A stretch of 64,000 nucleotides of DNA from Paralvinella palmiformis (lineage: Eukaryota > Annelida > Polychaeta > Terebellida > Alvinellidae). Position 1 is the stretch's first letter; every line of letters starts with the position of its first letter. Position numbers and translations under genes: made by a program. Shown in pieces: positions 51,888 to 63,700 of this stretch. The notes under the pieces were generated by a model that saw only the letters and a program-made list of their open reading frames with translations, did no database searches and was not told the DNA's origin. Where the stretch lies: the NCBI GenBank assembly GCA_025642065.1, contig JAODUP010000675.1, forward strand, positions 145,001 to 209,000, in the 5' to 3' direction.

Positions 51888-51972
51888 GATAAATGGAACA
51901 ACAGTTACAGTACAGCTACAATACAGGGTCGATAAATGGAACAACAGTTACAATACAGCTACAATACAGGGT
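51888..51972 (+). repeat. 43-bp tandem duplication, two copies
   Basis: 51888-51930 and 51931-51972 differ by one G/A change and an end difference. The unit begins GATAAATGGAACAACAGTTA. Confidence 0.95.
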
Positions 51973-52364
51973 TATTCTAATCTGGATCGTTCTGGTACAT
52001 GAAGGCTTCGATTTACCGACTGTCCCGGTGATTCGACAATATGATATCTAACCCACGGAGTACTTTTGGGGATTTTCTATGTGTCTATTAAAATAAGATC
52101 ATCAGCCAACGTAAACAGTTCTTTTACATTGCACAAACTTATTTCATGATCTGGATCCCCACTTCCGTGAGTACCCGGTAATTGCCGTTCGAAGTAATTC
52201 CTATTAATCTCTCCCAAGATAATCATGCTTCACCCGGAATATTTATACTTGATAGAATCATATATGTTTCATGCTGCCACTTCTGGCATAGTAGCTAACA
52301 GAAAATACACCCACATGACAATTTTTATTGGTATATAAAAAGAGTAAATGATTGAGTAGCTTAT

Positions 52365-52518
52365 TTAGCCTGGCATTGGTCGCAATAGAAATACATCGTT
52401 GATCGGTAACTCTCTAAACAAACATCCCACAAACACAGGTATCAGTCGGGTTTGAACCCATGAACTGGAGATTTGCAGCGCATTATTCGAACCCATGTAC
52501 CAACCGATAAACAACCAA

Positions 52519-52520
<2 letters not shown>
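52365..52520 (-). repeat. Possible tRNA-derived SINE fragment
   Basis: On the minus strand GGTTCAAACCCG resembles a polymerase III B box. An A-box-like GGTTGGTACATGGG lies about 50 bases upstream, so spacing is only roughly right. There is no second copy in the window to confirm a mobile repeat. Confidence 0.3.
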
Positions 52521-52554
<34 letters not shown>

Positions 52555-52580
52555 ATATATATATATATATATATATATAC
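52521..52580. repeat. (CA)n-(TA)n microsatellite
   Basis: About 15 CA then about 13 TA units, at the end of the first Toll-like exon. Confidence 0.95.
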
Positions 52581-52806
52581 TATAATGAAATATGAATCTA
52601 GTATTTCTTAAAGTTATTTCATACTCAAGTCCAGAGCAATGATATTGTCGCTGAATATATGTTTCGGTAGTCTTGCTACAATCAACGGTTAATGTATGGC
52701 TACCATCTTCAGGTGTATATCGTCGACACGTTGAAGTCTCCCCATAGCAAGAAACGGTGTATAAAAACACGAAATATATGATAATATAGGACTTGGCAGC
52801 CATCAT
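52581..52806 (-). pseudogene. Toll-like LRR receptor pseudogene, first exon (signal peptide and N-cap)
   Basis: The minus frame begins with ATG ATG at 52806. It encodes MMAAKSYIIIYFVFLYTVSC, a clear hydrophobic signal peptide, then a cysteine-bearing N-terminal cap (TSTCRRYTPEDG, TVDCSKTTETY, YHCSGLEYEITLRNT). This fits a secreted or membrane LRR protein N-terminus, and it lies 0.95 kb upstream of the LRR exon on the same strand. This exon itself shows no lesion up to the microsatellite. Its 3' border is unclear. Confidence 0.75.
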
Positions 52807-52859
52807 TAAAGTCCTATTGTCTACTGTCTATCATCAGATAGTGACGATCTACGGCTACT

Positions 52860-53554
52860 GATGTATTGACATTGAATTCAGTTTAAGTTAGTATGACGAG
52901 TCTTAAGCTCTGACGCAGTGAAGAACGTCAACATTTCTCTTTAATTCAGTGCACGAAGATTGTATCTCTTCAATGTCCCGGCTCACTCTAGGTCGTTTTC
53001 GAGTATTGCTTTGTAGCCTGGAATAATAAGTATGCATATGACTGACAGGCCGGATACCTTTGGTAAAACACAAACAATTGTTGTATACGTTTATTAGGTT
53101 GTACGCCCTTAATTATGGTATAACGTTACAACATCGTGATGTGTATATACCCATTCATTCTACATTTGCAAATTTGTATTTGGATAAATACAGTAGCAAA
53201 GGATAACTGACTAAATCAATAACATACTCCTGATGTCGTGACTTGCTGGCGTAAATTGAAGTCATTCGTGCAATCAGTACACTGTCGTCATCTCACGCCT
53301 CGCTTAATCACTACACCCACACAACACGAGCAGACAAACCACGTCGACCGCCGCTAATGGCATGCATCAAACTATGAACTTCAAAACAATAACAGACCCG
53401 TGTTTACCGCCCGAGGAGCCATCACAATCAATACAAATATATTTACGTGTTCATACATAATACAGATCAAATATACTTGTTAAATTCTACACAATAAAGC
53501 ACTTATAAGTATACACCTGTTTACAAAGTTCTACGTCGACCTATAACAACTCCA

Positions 53555-53560
<6 letters not shown>
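52860..53560. other. Gene-free stretch upstream of the Toll-like pseudogene
   Basis: Somewhat richer in C and G than neighbouring DNA. It would hold the promoter of the pseudogene, but no TATA box or other site could be supported. Confidence 0.4.

Positions 53561-53595
<35 letters not shown>
53561..53595. repeat. (TA)n microsatellite
   Basis: About 16 TA units at the 3' end of a LINE fragment. Confidence 0.9.
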
Positions 53596-53596
<1 letters not shown>

Positions 53597-53599
53597 ATA

Positions 53600-53778
53600 G
53601 ATAGCCATACTAACATGTGTCGTATAATACATCTGTATCAATGTAACGCGTAGATTTTGATATCTTGGACATTTTAACAAGAAATGAAACTCATCTTCTA
53701 TACCCATCTCTTTATATTGCCTACAAAAACGGTGTTGTCTAACAATCCTCGGTGAATACCGACCAGTTTCTACATGTA
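53600..53778 (-). pseudogene. LINE C-terminal Cys/His-knuckle fragment
   Basis: The minus frame reads RIHVETGRYSPRIVRQHRFC, then IEDEFHFLLKCPRYQNLR. This is the C-terminal end of LINE polyproteins with a CxxC...H...C knuckle. Here the second Cys of CxxC is replaced by Tyr. It is bounded by microsatellites on both sides and is only about 60 codons long. Confidence 0.85.
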
Positions 53779-53785
53779 TCCTAAG

Positions 53786-53787
<2 letters not shown>

Positions 53788-53816
<29 letters not shown>

Positions 53817-53854
53817 CACACATACTCACTGGTACATACCTCATACACACGACA

Positions 53855-53897
<43 letters not shown>

Positions 53898-53935
53898 ATA
53901 TATATATATATATATTTACACACACACACAAACAA
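53788..53935. repeat. (CA)n-(TA)n-(CA)n compound microsatellite
   Basis: CA runs at 53788-53821 and 53852-53880, TA at 53881-53914, and a short CA run after it. Confidence 0.95.
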
Positions 53936-55002
53936 ACATACATAGAGGGAGATCAAGTATGAGTGCAGAGAGGGAACATCATGTACAAGACATATTAAGT
54001 CTAACATTTCCAGCCCAAGGTATGTGGTCATTTGAAACCAACCGCCCCCTCCCAGGGACTCCGCTTCACTTAAAGAAAATCAACACTACTGATGGCCACT
54101 GTAATAACTCTGATGGCATTTCACAGGACTATTACGTCATCTATCAATGTCCGGTTGACCATCATGTCAGTGATCTGCCTACTTGCTTATCATAATGCTA
54201 CACGAAGTCAGTGTGTATTAGACAAACTATATCGAGATATATCAGAGTCTAGTCAAAGGCCGCTATATTCGCTGATGATGATGATGGCATATAGATAGGA
54301 GGGATAAAATTGTTTCCACGAATGAAACATCCACATGTGTCTGTTTCGCTTTGGAATCCTGTTTTGGTGTGGTTGCAGTTTCACCATTGACTGAAATGTC
54401 CGCGCACAAGCATACATACATGCATACTAAAGACGATGAAGATTTGTTGAGCACATTATGTTTTAATTTGTCATTTGTGGATCCTACATTTAACCATGGG
54501 TATTAAGCTGCGGACATAGTTTTTTCCCCATATTATGAGTAATTAGGTTACACTGATATAGGAAAATTGTTGAATGTATAACTATTATAATCCCGACGTC
54601 TCATTCGCAGTATCGGAGATCTGCCTGAAATCCGCTGTTCTCAACCATGGGTCAAATAGATCATGGATAGGCACTTTAATTTAGATCCCACCACACCTGA
54701 CTGCATATACTTAGGGACGCTAAATTAGGCATGAATGAACGTTCACTTTGTGATGAACGGAAACGTATGAGGATTAGCGATATTTCGTTCTGGTCCAGTA
54801 ATAATCCGTTGTGCAGTATTGCTACTTTGTTTTTTATTTTAGCTAAATCACTTCAGTGATTCCACTCTGAGTTAGTTTACATTACCTCATGGTCAACAAA
54901 CTGTAATGTTTTTTAACCTGCTGTATATAAGCGGCCTAACTTTTCACATAGGTTAGAGAAGACCTTAGACACCAGACAAATCGGACGTGCATCCATATAC
55001 AT
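53936..55002. other. Stretch without a supported gene
   Basis: The plus frames at 53959-54195 and 54092-54298 overlap each other. The second has a hydrophobic part (IMSVICLLAY), but neither shows a domain or codon signal. Otherwise nothing recognised. Confidence 0.4.
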
Positions 55003-55530
55003 GGTTCATATAGGTAGGATTTATTTAGTTATTCAAACCCAGAATAAAGCTGAGGTCAGCATCCAAGGTGTCGAAATGTTTTATATACAGGTTTCTTTTG
55101 GACCACAGACAATTACTGTTGAATGTAAACTGCGGTGTCAACATATTATGATATGTATGTAGCAAGTCACCATTGAACCACCCGCAAGTGTTGTTTGCTG
55201 CGAGCTGTGGTATCAAACGGTATGTGTTTACGCGCTTCCGCTTTTTGTACGTAGCCTGCATGTAGCCGCTTTCCTGTGGGCGTGACATATTTGTCGCGTA
55301 CAAAAGCGAATTAGCTGGTTATCACAGGCTGATGAGAAGACCAGACTCATACATTGATATACGCATACATCTATCAATATTTGGAGGTATGAACCATTTT
55401 ATTTTCAGATTAATGTATGTATAGATGTATTTAGATTTAGATTTAGATTTAAGGACGTAGGTCTCCAAGGATGTTTAGATATGTTGATGCTCTGTGCCGG
55501 TTGTCTCTTTATATGTATCCTAAGACACAC
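55003..55530 (+). repeat. 550-bp dispersed repeat, copy 2
   Basis: Direct copy of 47693-48245, likewise ending at TATCCTAAGACACAC before a CA/TA microsatellite. A 92-codon minus frame (55025-55303) is open here but broken in copy 1, so it is not supported as a gene. Confidence 0.9.
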
Positions 55531-55618
55531 ACACACACACACACTGGCACACACCACATACACACGACAACGCACACACACACACACACACACACATATA
55601 TACTCACACACACATACT

Positions 55619-55668
<50 letters not shown>

Positions 55669-55669
55669 C
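55526..55669. repeat. (CA)n-(TA)n compound microsatellite
   Basis: Three CA runs with ATAT and ACTC interruptions, then about 13 TA units. Confidence 0.95.
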
Positions 55670-57618
55670 CGTGTTTCTTTTCTTTAGTCGATCGGATCAT
55701 AAATGTCAAAAAAGGTAAAGGTAAAATAATAGATTTTTTGTTCTCGTGACTTTGATTATCATGGTTCCTTGTACTCGACTTAGTGTAATATACGTACTTC
55801 GTAGCATTTCCAGTACTGTTTGCTAAATTATTTCTGCTTATATTTTTTCATTTTAATTAACTTATGTATCGAAATGCTGGCGTGTTCGTGTAGTTTGTAG
55901 CTATTACACTAAAGGAAGAAACCAGATCTGAACATTCTAGACCTCTTGCAAGAAATATTCAAAATTTCTCCTTTCTCTCGCTACTAACAGCAGTCCCCTA
56001 TTGCTATTATTTGATTTTAGTATACTCTTATCTCAGGTAACATGTTCAAGGAAGGAAATATGAACATGGTCATATATGATATATTATAAGCTCCCGTGAT
56101 GATGATATGTTGATCTAGAGTGTGCCTGTGTATTTAATCATTCCATGTTTTCCGAGCCTGTGTATTCTGAGCATTGCGATTTTATTCTTTTCTTTTATAG
56201 AAATGTTTCAGCTCAAATTAATTTATACAAAAAGGTTTATTTTCAAGGATGTTTTTTCTTGCTGATTTGGGCATCTTTTCTGTGGTACCGTATGCAAGAG
56301 ATGATATTGGTCGCCTGGAGAATCTGTATATCGATATATTTAGGAACTTTATAGGCCAACATACACCCTTCATGAGAACGAATTCCAAAAATACCGCTAA
56401 TTCTTTATTTACAAATTGTTATGTTTATTTTTAAATGTTCAAAACTAGCAAAATTCAAGTTTTACACATACTTGCTTCTTACAAGTTGGTAAAGTTGAAA
56501 GAATATACAGGAATTGAATAGATTGTTCTAGTGTTGAGAGCAGCGTGTTACATAAATCAGACTCTTTTGTTTTCAAATATTATTAACTTCAATATACATA
56601 TCACAACACTGAAACAACTTTCTTTCGGGTATATACTATATTTTCGCATCAAACATTAGTTTTCTAAAAGTATTTCTCTATTTTCTATTAATTCTATTTT
56701 CACAGATCCGTTGATTAGTTGAACCGTTCTGGGTGTTTTTCTTTATAAAGTACGGTCACCACCCAATAAGAAAACTCACAAAACATCCCCAAAACCATAA
56801 GCAACCTTAATAATATCAACTATATCATTGCAATAAAAATACTCCAACTCAGTGTTTAGAATATAATTATGTATATGTAATTATATGACGCATCACAAGG
56901 CTTACTCCAACGTTCGAATTTAGGACTACTGCTGATGTCATTGTTTCTAGATGTTGGTCATTTTCATTAACCACAAGCTTCTTATACCGTATATAGAGAA
57001 GGCTTATATTTATTGTCATGAATTACTATTGCCGCAGCGTCCCTAGATCTATCTTAATTAGAATGCCAAATTAGGGTTTTTAAGATTAATGACTTCTGAG
57101 TTCAGAACAGGTAATAGACAATTGTCTATACTCATTTAGGTACTTACCTTTTATTTCCACTATATTACGATGTAATAAAGATTCACCATTACTAATTTGC
57201 AAACCTCACATTATAGTAATTACAATACTATTAATTCAATCAAGAAAGGAGATACCTAGCCTAATGGTCATAACGTACTCACAAGATTAACATATTAAAT
57301 ATTGTATTCTAAATACATTTTCAGTTGTATTTTTTGTTATTGTATGTTTGTGTTTATGCATGTGTGTGTATTTGAGTATATTTGCATATATATTTTATTT
57401 CTGGTTCATCTTTTCTACACAAGTAAGAGCCGATATATTGAGAAGTACGATTTATTCCCCCAATAACTCCTTAATTTACATTTACACTTAATTGTATAAA
57501 GAGTATTTATTTTTAGTGATATTTGTTTTATAAATTTTACCTTAAATACAGAAAGGTAAATTTCATGGTTCATCAAATTAGTTCACCAATTGAAGATGAA
57601 ATGATTTTATATATACCC
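55670..57618. other. Gene-free AT-rich stretch
   Basis: No recognisable domain. Frames at 56145-56434 are short and overlapping. Confidence 0.55.
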
Positions 57619-57630
57619 TCTCTCTCTCTT

Positions 57631-57675
<45 letters not shown>
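57619..57675. repeat. (CT)n-(TA)n microsatellite
   Basis: About nine CT/TC units with a TTT interruption, then about 17 TA units. Confidence 0.95.
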
Positions 57676-57676
<1 letters not shown>

Positions 57677-57969
57677 ATATTGTATTGAAGGCGGGAAGTA
57701 TGACCATCTCTCGATGTAATGACACTGGAATATTTCTCGAAACTGGTGTATTTTGCATATTATATAATAGTGATTTAATTTATATTAACATAGATTGATT
57801 ATATTTAGTTATTCTGTATTTCTAGTATTTTCTTTTAACTACTCATTTGATGACCTATATTATCGCTCACTCTAGTGTTTCCCATAAGAACTCAGTTTTT
57901 GCTTGTGTATGATTTATTTTAAATTTGCACTTGTTTTATTTCTATAATTATAATTAATTATACTATATA

Positions 57970-58870
57970 TCAGTTGCTTGTCTTACGACCCTATGGAGGC
58001 AATACCATTTGTTTTGCGATGCGCCCGCGTAATGGAAAACATCCAAAGCAGATTGGGCCTGATGCGAGTAATTTGATCACTTTGCCTATAACACCATATA
58101 ATGGAACAGCTATACAAAATGTAAGTATTGATCGTATAAATTGTCAGTTGATCTGTAATAAATCTGATTAAATATATGATATTATTAAGGATATGGATCT
58201 TGATGCTCTTGTCATTACAGAGACTTGGCTGACTGGTAATGTTTCAGGCCAGAAAGATGTTAGTGATGTGGCTCCAGCTAACTATGTATTCCATCATCCA
58301 GCTCGGATTTACAAGAAAGGTAGGGGAGTCGGCATTCTTCTCCGTGATTCTTTGAAGTGTGAAACCCATTTGTGTTTTCTCACTGAGGGGATAGGTGTTC
58401 GTGTAGCTATTATCTACCGATTACATCCCACTAAGAAAAATAGGCTGAAAGCTGCAGATTTCTGCAAGGAAGTTTCGGAATTTGTTCATTCTCTTGCTAC
58501 CAACAGTGGCCATCTGTTGATCTTAGGTGATTTCAATATACATTGGAATTGCCACAGGAATGCAAATACCAAACAACTGGCTGACATTCTTAGATCTGCC
58601 AATCTCAGGCAGCATGTCCAAGAAAGAATACACAGACATAGTAACATCTTAGATCTTGACAATTTGATTAAGGGTGTATTTCATGCTGTCTGATCATTTC
58701 CTTGTTAACATTAATGTATCTTTACAGAAACAATCTGTTTCAGTTAAGTTATTTCATATAGAAGATATAAGTCAATTGACAAGGAGGCTTTTCTTGCTGA
58801 TCTGCGAGTCTCTTCTCTGGTATTGGATTCACCAGATGACTTTGTATTAATATTCCTTGCTATTTCAGCA
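57970..58870 (+). pseudogene. LINE ORF2 5' half (APE-type endonuclease), degenerate
   Basis: The longest frame (58193-58693, 166 codons) holds ITETWLTGN (catalytic Glu at residue 10), GRGVGILLRDSLKCETHL, VAIIYRLHP, LGDFNIHW (GDFN at residues 112-115) and ANLRQHVQERIHRHSNILDL. SDHFLVNI, the usual final endonuclease motif, follows at 58690 in a shifted frame, and IEDISQLTRR with other pieces extends to about 58800. Upstream, INCQLICNKSD (about 58136-58168) lies in the same reading sense before a stop. The spacing between GDFN and SDH is shorter than usual, so some residues are lost. RT is absent: homology ends just before repeat copy C. It may be the missing 5' half of the lineage seen at 8 and 25 kb. 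Confidence 0.92.
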
Positions 58871-58884
58871 AGAAGTGTGGCAGT

Positions 58885-58921
58885 AATTTCATAGAATTCG
58901 ATAGAATCATATGTTTCTCTC
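58885..58921 (+). repeat. Short repeat shared with 16218-16258
   Basis: TTTCATAGAATTCGATAGAA and following bases match 16.2 kb. It lies between the LINE half and copy C. Confidence 0.7.
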
Positions 58922-59372
58922 TTTCCTTAATATATATATACATTCAATTACTATATGTAAAATATCCCCTAAAATCATGCATCTGAAAATAGGCGTATAC
59001 TGTTCACACATAGAAAGTTTTATGGAAGAAATTGTTTAAAATTCGTAAAATATTAAAATGTGCTATCCAATTGATTCGCACCTTATGTACCTGGACTATG
59101 AGGTTATCCAACTGCAGTAATAGGTGCACCACTGACGTCTATTAACTTCGAGGATATTGGCGCTATAAAAGTTTTATAATTATTATTATTTTAATCAATT
59201 GGAAAATTAAATATAAAATACCGAAACAACAGTTGCATATTTTGATCTATACAAGGTATATTATATATTTGTGCTGCTGGGATGTGCAACTTTGGAGAGT
59301 AACTTTCATTCAACCGTCAGTAATCATTTAGTGAGATGATGTATATTGTCGTCATTATCATAGGCAAATTCA

Positions 59373-59588
59373 ATGCCGTTTCAGATGGCAGTCAATGCCC
59401 TGGTGACAACGCATTTCAAACGTAAGAATAATAGGATCTCCTCTGATATATACATCAATAACTATGATGTTATCGTACATTTCCTTATATAAAATACCAG
59501 GTTTTATTTAACCTTTCACGTCAAACGAAGAATAGATATCTTAGCCATAGTCAAGGATAGATGTGATGATAAACACCTGGATACTATC
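59373..59588 (+). pseudogene. Shared frame of the long repeats, copy C, with internal stop
   Basis: Starts MPFQMAVNALVTTHFKRKNN and follows copy B without gaps, with a TAA at codon 41. After the stop the shared frame resumes (FHVKRRIDILAIV). The interruption argues against a needed protein in this copy. Confidence 0.3.
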
Positions 59589-60185
59589 TGATGATTTAGA
59601 GAATCGTGCCACTGGATACCAGACTAGCTGTTCAGGCTCTAATTAACTAGATATGACATCCTAACACCCAGAATACGTATTCTAGCTATTGTCTGCGACA
59701 AATGACAAAGCTTAGATACACACCTATCACCCCTCCTCATATTGATTACATAGTAGTTCACCTTCAAATCGCCACATTTTAAAACTAAATTCGTGTAACC
59801 ATGAGAGTTGCCCCTATCTTGCTTTATATGACCCATTCCACTCTCCCAATATGTTTTTGCGCGTTTTTAATTTTATCATTATATCAGTGTTTCAATCTTA
59901 ATAGCATATACTTTAAGCTTACCATACCATGACATTGGAAAGATAAATTGCTACACAGCATTGTCTAATATGAGAAACAGCAATAACTAGACCAAAAGTT
60001 AACAAAATAATAAATTTGACTGGAAACATTCAAACGTTTCCCGAGTTTTTATGGTAAAGATCCTTTCCTTTCCACATATGAAACATTTATATTATATAAT
60101 GTTTAATAGTTAAGTCATGAAACATGTTAACGGGTATTAATTATTAACTTAGATAGGTTATTAGCTTAGTGTAATTAAGTAGTTG

Positions 60186-60325
60186 TAGTAGTAGTAGTAG
60201 AACATTTAGTAGTATTAGAAGTAGTAGTAGTAGTAACGATGAAGTAAATGTAGCAGTAGTTGCTGTTTTTTTGTGGTTGTCGTAAAGGTAGTTGTAATAT
60301 TAGCTATTGTAGTTTTAAAGTAGCA
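60186..60325. repeat. Degenerate (TAG)n tract in copy C
   Basis: Shorter homologue of the 11.9-12.3 kb TAG expansion, with the same flank AACGATGAAGTAAATGTAGC. Confidence 0.85.
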
Positions 60326-60707
60326 ATAATTGTAGTAGTTGTAAATCGGGTAGTAATATATAGCCTTTTAGTTGGAATATTGTTAGTATCATAAATACTA
60401 GAAAGTGATTCAACAAAAGTGGTAGCTTTATTGTCTATTATTGTCAAAATAGCCAAAGTGTTTTCGACCTATTCAGTTGGATTTCCTCCATATCGTTATT
60501 TTTAGTGCAGTCAGTTATATATCTAAAGCTTAAGGTTGTTGTTATTTAGCTCAAATTACTTACTATTATCTACTTTTATAGTATCATTACAGGTAAAATG
60601 ACAGTGTCCAGTTCTTGTATTTGTTTACTCATATTTGTGCAACTCAACATTTGGGTTATAAATATCTGTATTGTTTAGCGCAATGGTCTTTTTATCATTA
60701 ACATAAT

Positions 60708-60935
60708 TTAGATAGACTGCTTAACGGTCAAAAATATTCTTGATTCATTATTACTAATGCCAAACCACCAACATATACTAAATATGTTTTCCAAAACATA
60801 ATCCCTTATATATTGTGATTTCCTTTTCCTGGTGGATAACAAAAGGCGTGCAGCTTGCCTGAAGGTGCATGGCACTTCTAATGAAATTGACTGCTTCCCG
60901 TATATGGTGTCTTGCATTGAATATATGTCCGTCAT
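60708..60935 (-). other. Minus-strand frame shared with copy B (32045-32230)
   Basis: Begins MTDIYSMQDTIYGKQSISLE. About 42 codons are shared with copy B, after which the two frames part. No recognised domain. Confidence 0.25.
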
Positions 60936-61697
60936 TCAGGAGTCACGATTATTGAAGTTAAATCGCAATGTAATTTGAAAATTTAAATCAATTCGGAAAT
61001 GTGATATCAGTCAAATATGTTAATACATATGCTTCTACTCAATACATGTACATGGACAACTCATGCTTTTCGGAATATTGCCTAAAAGATTGATTTATTT
61101 GTCTCCAATTAACACAATTTTATTTATTTATTAAGACCATAACGGTTATACTCAAATTACTAACGGGTCTATGCAGATATTTCTAAATGTTGATTAAACA
61201 CAGATTCATTGCAATAATTAAGCTTGATCAATGAGTTGCAGTCAATAATACGTTTTATCATATTTGCTAAGAATCTTCTGTATACAGCATTGTGTTTCAA
61301 ATAATCTTTTCCCTTTTTATTTAACTCATCTTCTGTCTTTACAAAATAACAAATGATCTACGCCTTTATCAAGAAATATGATATTTGAACAAAATAAAAA
61401 GGAATAACTATATACCAAATCTTATAAATTAAATATATTTAAACTGATTAATAAAACAGGAAATAATCATAGAGAAAAATAGCCAGCAGTTGAAAATACA
61501 ATCTAAAATATCACTTTAAAAACAAAACGCACAAGCATAACTAATATTAATACAAGTACAAGTTTAAAAAAAGACGATCATCGAAATATAATACTCAGGG
61601 ATAAGGTAAACAATGCAATGTAGTAAAGTAGCATTTACAAATAATTATACAACTTAACAATAAGCAAAATTATATAACATTATGTTGTTATTTGTCA

Positions 61698-61702
<5 letters not shown>

Positions 61703-61730
<28 letters not shown>
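61703..61730. repeat. (TA)n microsatellite in copy C
   Basis: Orthologous in position to 13561 and 32652. Confidence 0.95.
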
Positions 61731-61734
<4 letters not shown>

Positions 61735-62254
61735 TTGATATGTTCCCCTCTAATGTCTAGCGTTAATTAAAATCCCTGTTTTTCACTGAATGAGATAATG
61801 CGTATTGTTATTATTATGGCTAACAATAATGGCAAGCACTGTTTTTTGTGATGACAGATATCAAGCTTAGGAATAGTATCATCTACACCAACATCAAAAC
61901 ACACTATGCTCGTAAAGTATTGTTATCGTACATTAAGTGGATGGAGTAAAGATCGAATAAATGATTCTTTTGAACTTTTATAGGAAATGAAATTTCGACT
62001 GATCGATAGCCAAGGAGAGATTTGACGATATATAACGATATATACCTGGACGACATCTAATTATATACAGAATCAGGCCATGGAATACTAGACAGGAGGA
62101 TTGATTTTCAGATTAACTAGATATGACATTCTGACCTCTAGAATTAAAATGTCTCATTATAATATTTAAATGCAGTACTTCGGTGAGCTTTTGTAATCTA
62201 TTTTACCATCTCCTATCTAGTATTACTGGTTCGTGTGTAAGTGTTTGTTTGAAT

Positions 62255-62372
62255 TGTGTGTGTGTGTGTGTGTAATCTACATGTGCGTTTGTGTGTGTAT
62301 TTATGTATGTATGTATGTATGTATGTGTATGTGTGTGTGAGTGTGTGTACGTGTGTGTGTGTGTGTGTGTTT
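62255..62372. repeat. (GT)n/(TATG)n tract in copy C
   Basis: GT runs, TATG units and a T run. Same position as the GT tracts in copies A and B. About 90 bases of non-repeat sequence, not seen in the other copies, follow it (62378-62487). Confidence 0.9.
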
Positions 62373-63700
62373 TTTTTTAGCTGTGTATAATAAGGCACAG
62401 GCACAGACAATCTCGAACCGTGAATTCAAACTCTGGACGTTTCTTCAGGGGACTGAATCCAGAGTGGCGACTTTTCTTGCTGAGACATGTGTGTGTGGCT
62501 ATGTGTATGTATTTGTGTATTTGTGTCTAGGCGTGTTTGTATAAACCTTTTTATGTATAATCATTTGTGTGAGTGGGCTTAAGTGCATATTAATTATATT
62601 TGTAATCTTTGTCAGTACTGCAATATCAAGAACATTAAATTAAATTCCATATACGCATGATTCAAAAATTGTAAATCTATCAACGAAAGACATTTGCAAT
62701 AATAATCTCCCTCAGATGGTTTTTAAGGCGAAATATCAATATAGCATTTATAAGTTATCATTTTGTTCCCCAAATAAGTAATTATATAAATAAATGCCTG
62801 AATAATGTTGATGGCAACGAACCTTACTGTACCACATATCAAACAATAACATTGTTTAGTTGGCATGAACAAATAACATTGATAGTGGAAGCAAATCGAC
62901 TTTCGATTTTTGTGCCATGTTTATATCAAGGATACCATATTTACCTTTATCGTGGGAATAGTCGGTAGCTTTCACAAGGAATATTATGGGTATATATTTG
63001 TCCTAATCTGTGAGTGTGTTCCCTGGTCATACCACTATTTTACTTTACATCTACAACAATAAACGAAACATGTTAATGAAAACGTACCTCAAAGGATTGA
63101 TTATTTTAGAAGAATAGCTTTACGTTCATGGCAGGTTAGAGACAAGTAGAAAAGTAGAATCATATTAGTATATAATAATGCTAGGACATCAATGCAACTC
63201 TTTTCAACTTTGAGAATAAAAGAGAGCATGATTACATTACAAATATACATGGGAACCTTAAACGTTGTTCTTCCCATAAGTGATTAAAAATCAATTTTTG
63301 TAACAACTTTTAATATTTCTCTAGCTCGACGCTTCTCTTGCAAACTGTACTTTCATAAACTACATATAACTGATAAACTATATAGTTTAACCGTATTTCA
63401 TAAAACTATTGATTAATTTAGTAATTCAATTAGAAAACATAGTGACCAATGTTGCATTTCGAAACAGAATAACAATGCTACGCGATCCATTTTACTCCAT
63501 GGAATATCCCATTTGAATTATGACTATCGATCTAATGCTTTCCTTGTATTAATTAATTTCGGGACATGCGATATTTATGTTTAGATGATAACATGTGTTT
63601 GGGAAATATGTACTGAAGTTGCATCAAATAACGCTTGCGTGTATTTGTACACACCCTGATATGGTTTAGCTATCTTAGAGGCCAATGTTTTGTCTTTGAC

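Larger units (their letters stand above)
51617..52574 (-). other. Putative intron of the Toll-like pseudogene
   Basis: It separates the signal-peptide exon from the LRR exon and contains a 43-bp tandem duplication, a possible SINE fragment and a CA/TA microsatellite. The acceptor at the left end is clear. The donor is not, since candidates near 52580 do not give a matching codon phase with the next exon. The exon border may have been lost or may lie further in. Confidence 0.5.
58970..63700 (+). repeat. Long direct repeat, copy C
   Basis: Collinear with copies A and B, and together with A it defines the 5' limit near TGAAAATAGGCGTATACTGT. The 3' limit is shared with B (CAATGTTTTGTCT then TGACTA). 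It contains a shorter TAG tract, the (TA)n at 61703 and the GT tract at 62226. No transposase, RT or recognised terminal motif. It is closest to copy B. Confidence 0.88.

Noticed and set aside
52365..52520. tRNA gene on the minus strand
   Set aside because: A B-box-like motif is present, but no cloverleaf with proper stems can be drawn. Kept only as a weak SINE candidate.
49823..52806. Intact Toll-like receptor gene with extra small introns
   Set aside because: LRR homology runs through the stop codons without gaps, and no splice pairs remove them. Disruption by mutation is the simpler reading.
54092..54298. Plus frame with a hydrophobic stretch considered as a secreted peptide gene
   Set aside because: The hydrophobic part is not at the N-terminus in a normal signal-peptide layout. 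There is no splice or family support, and another frame overlaps.
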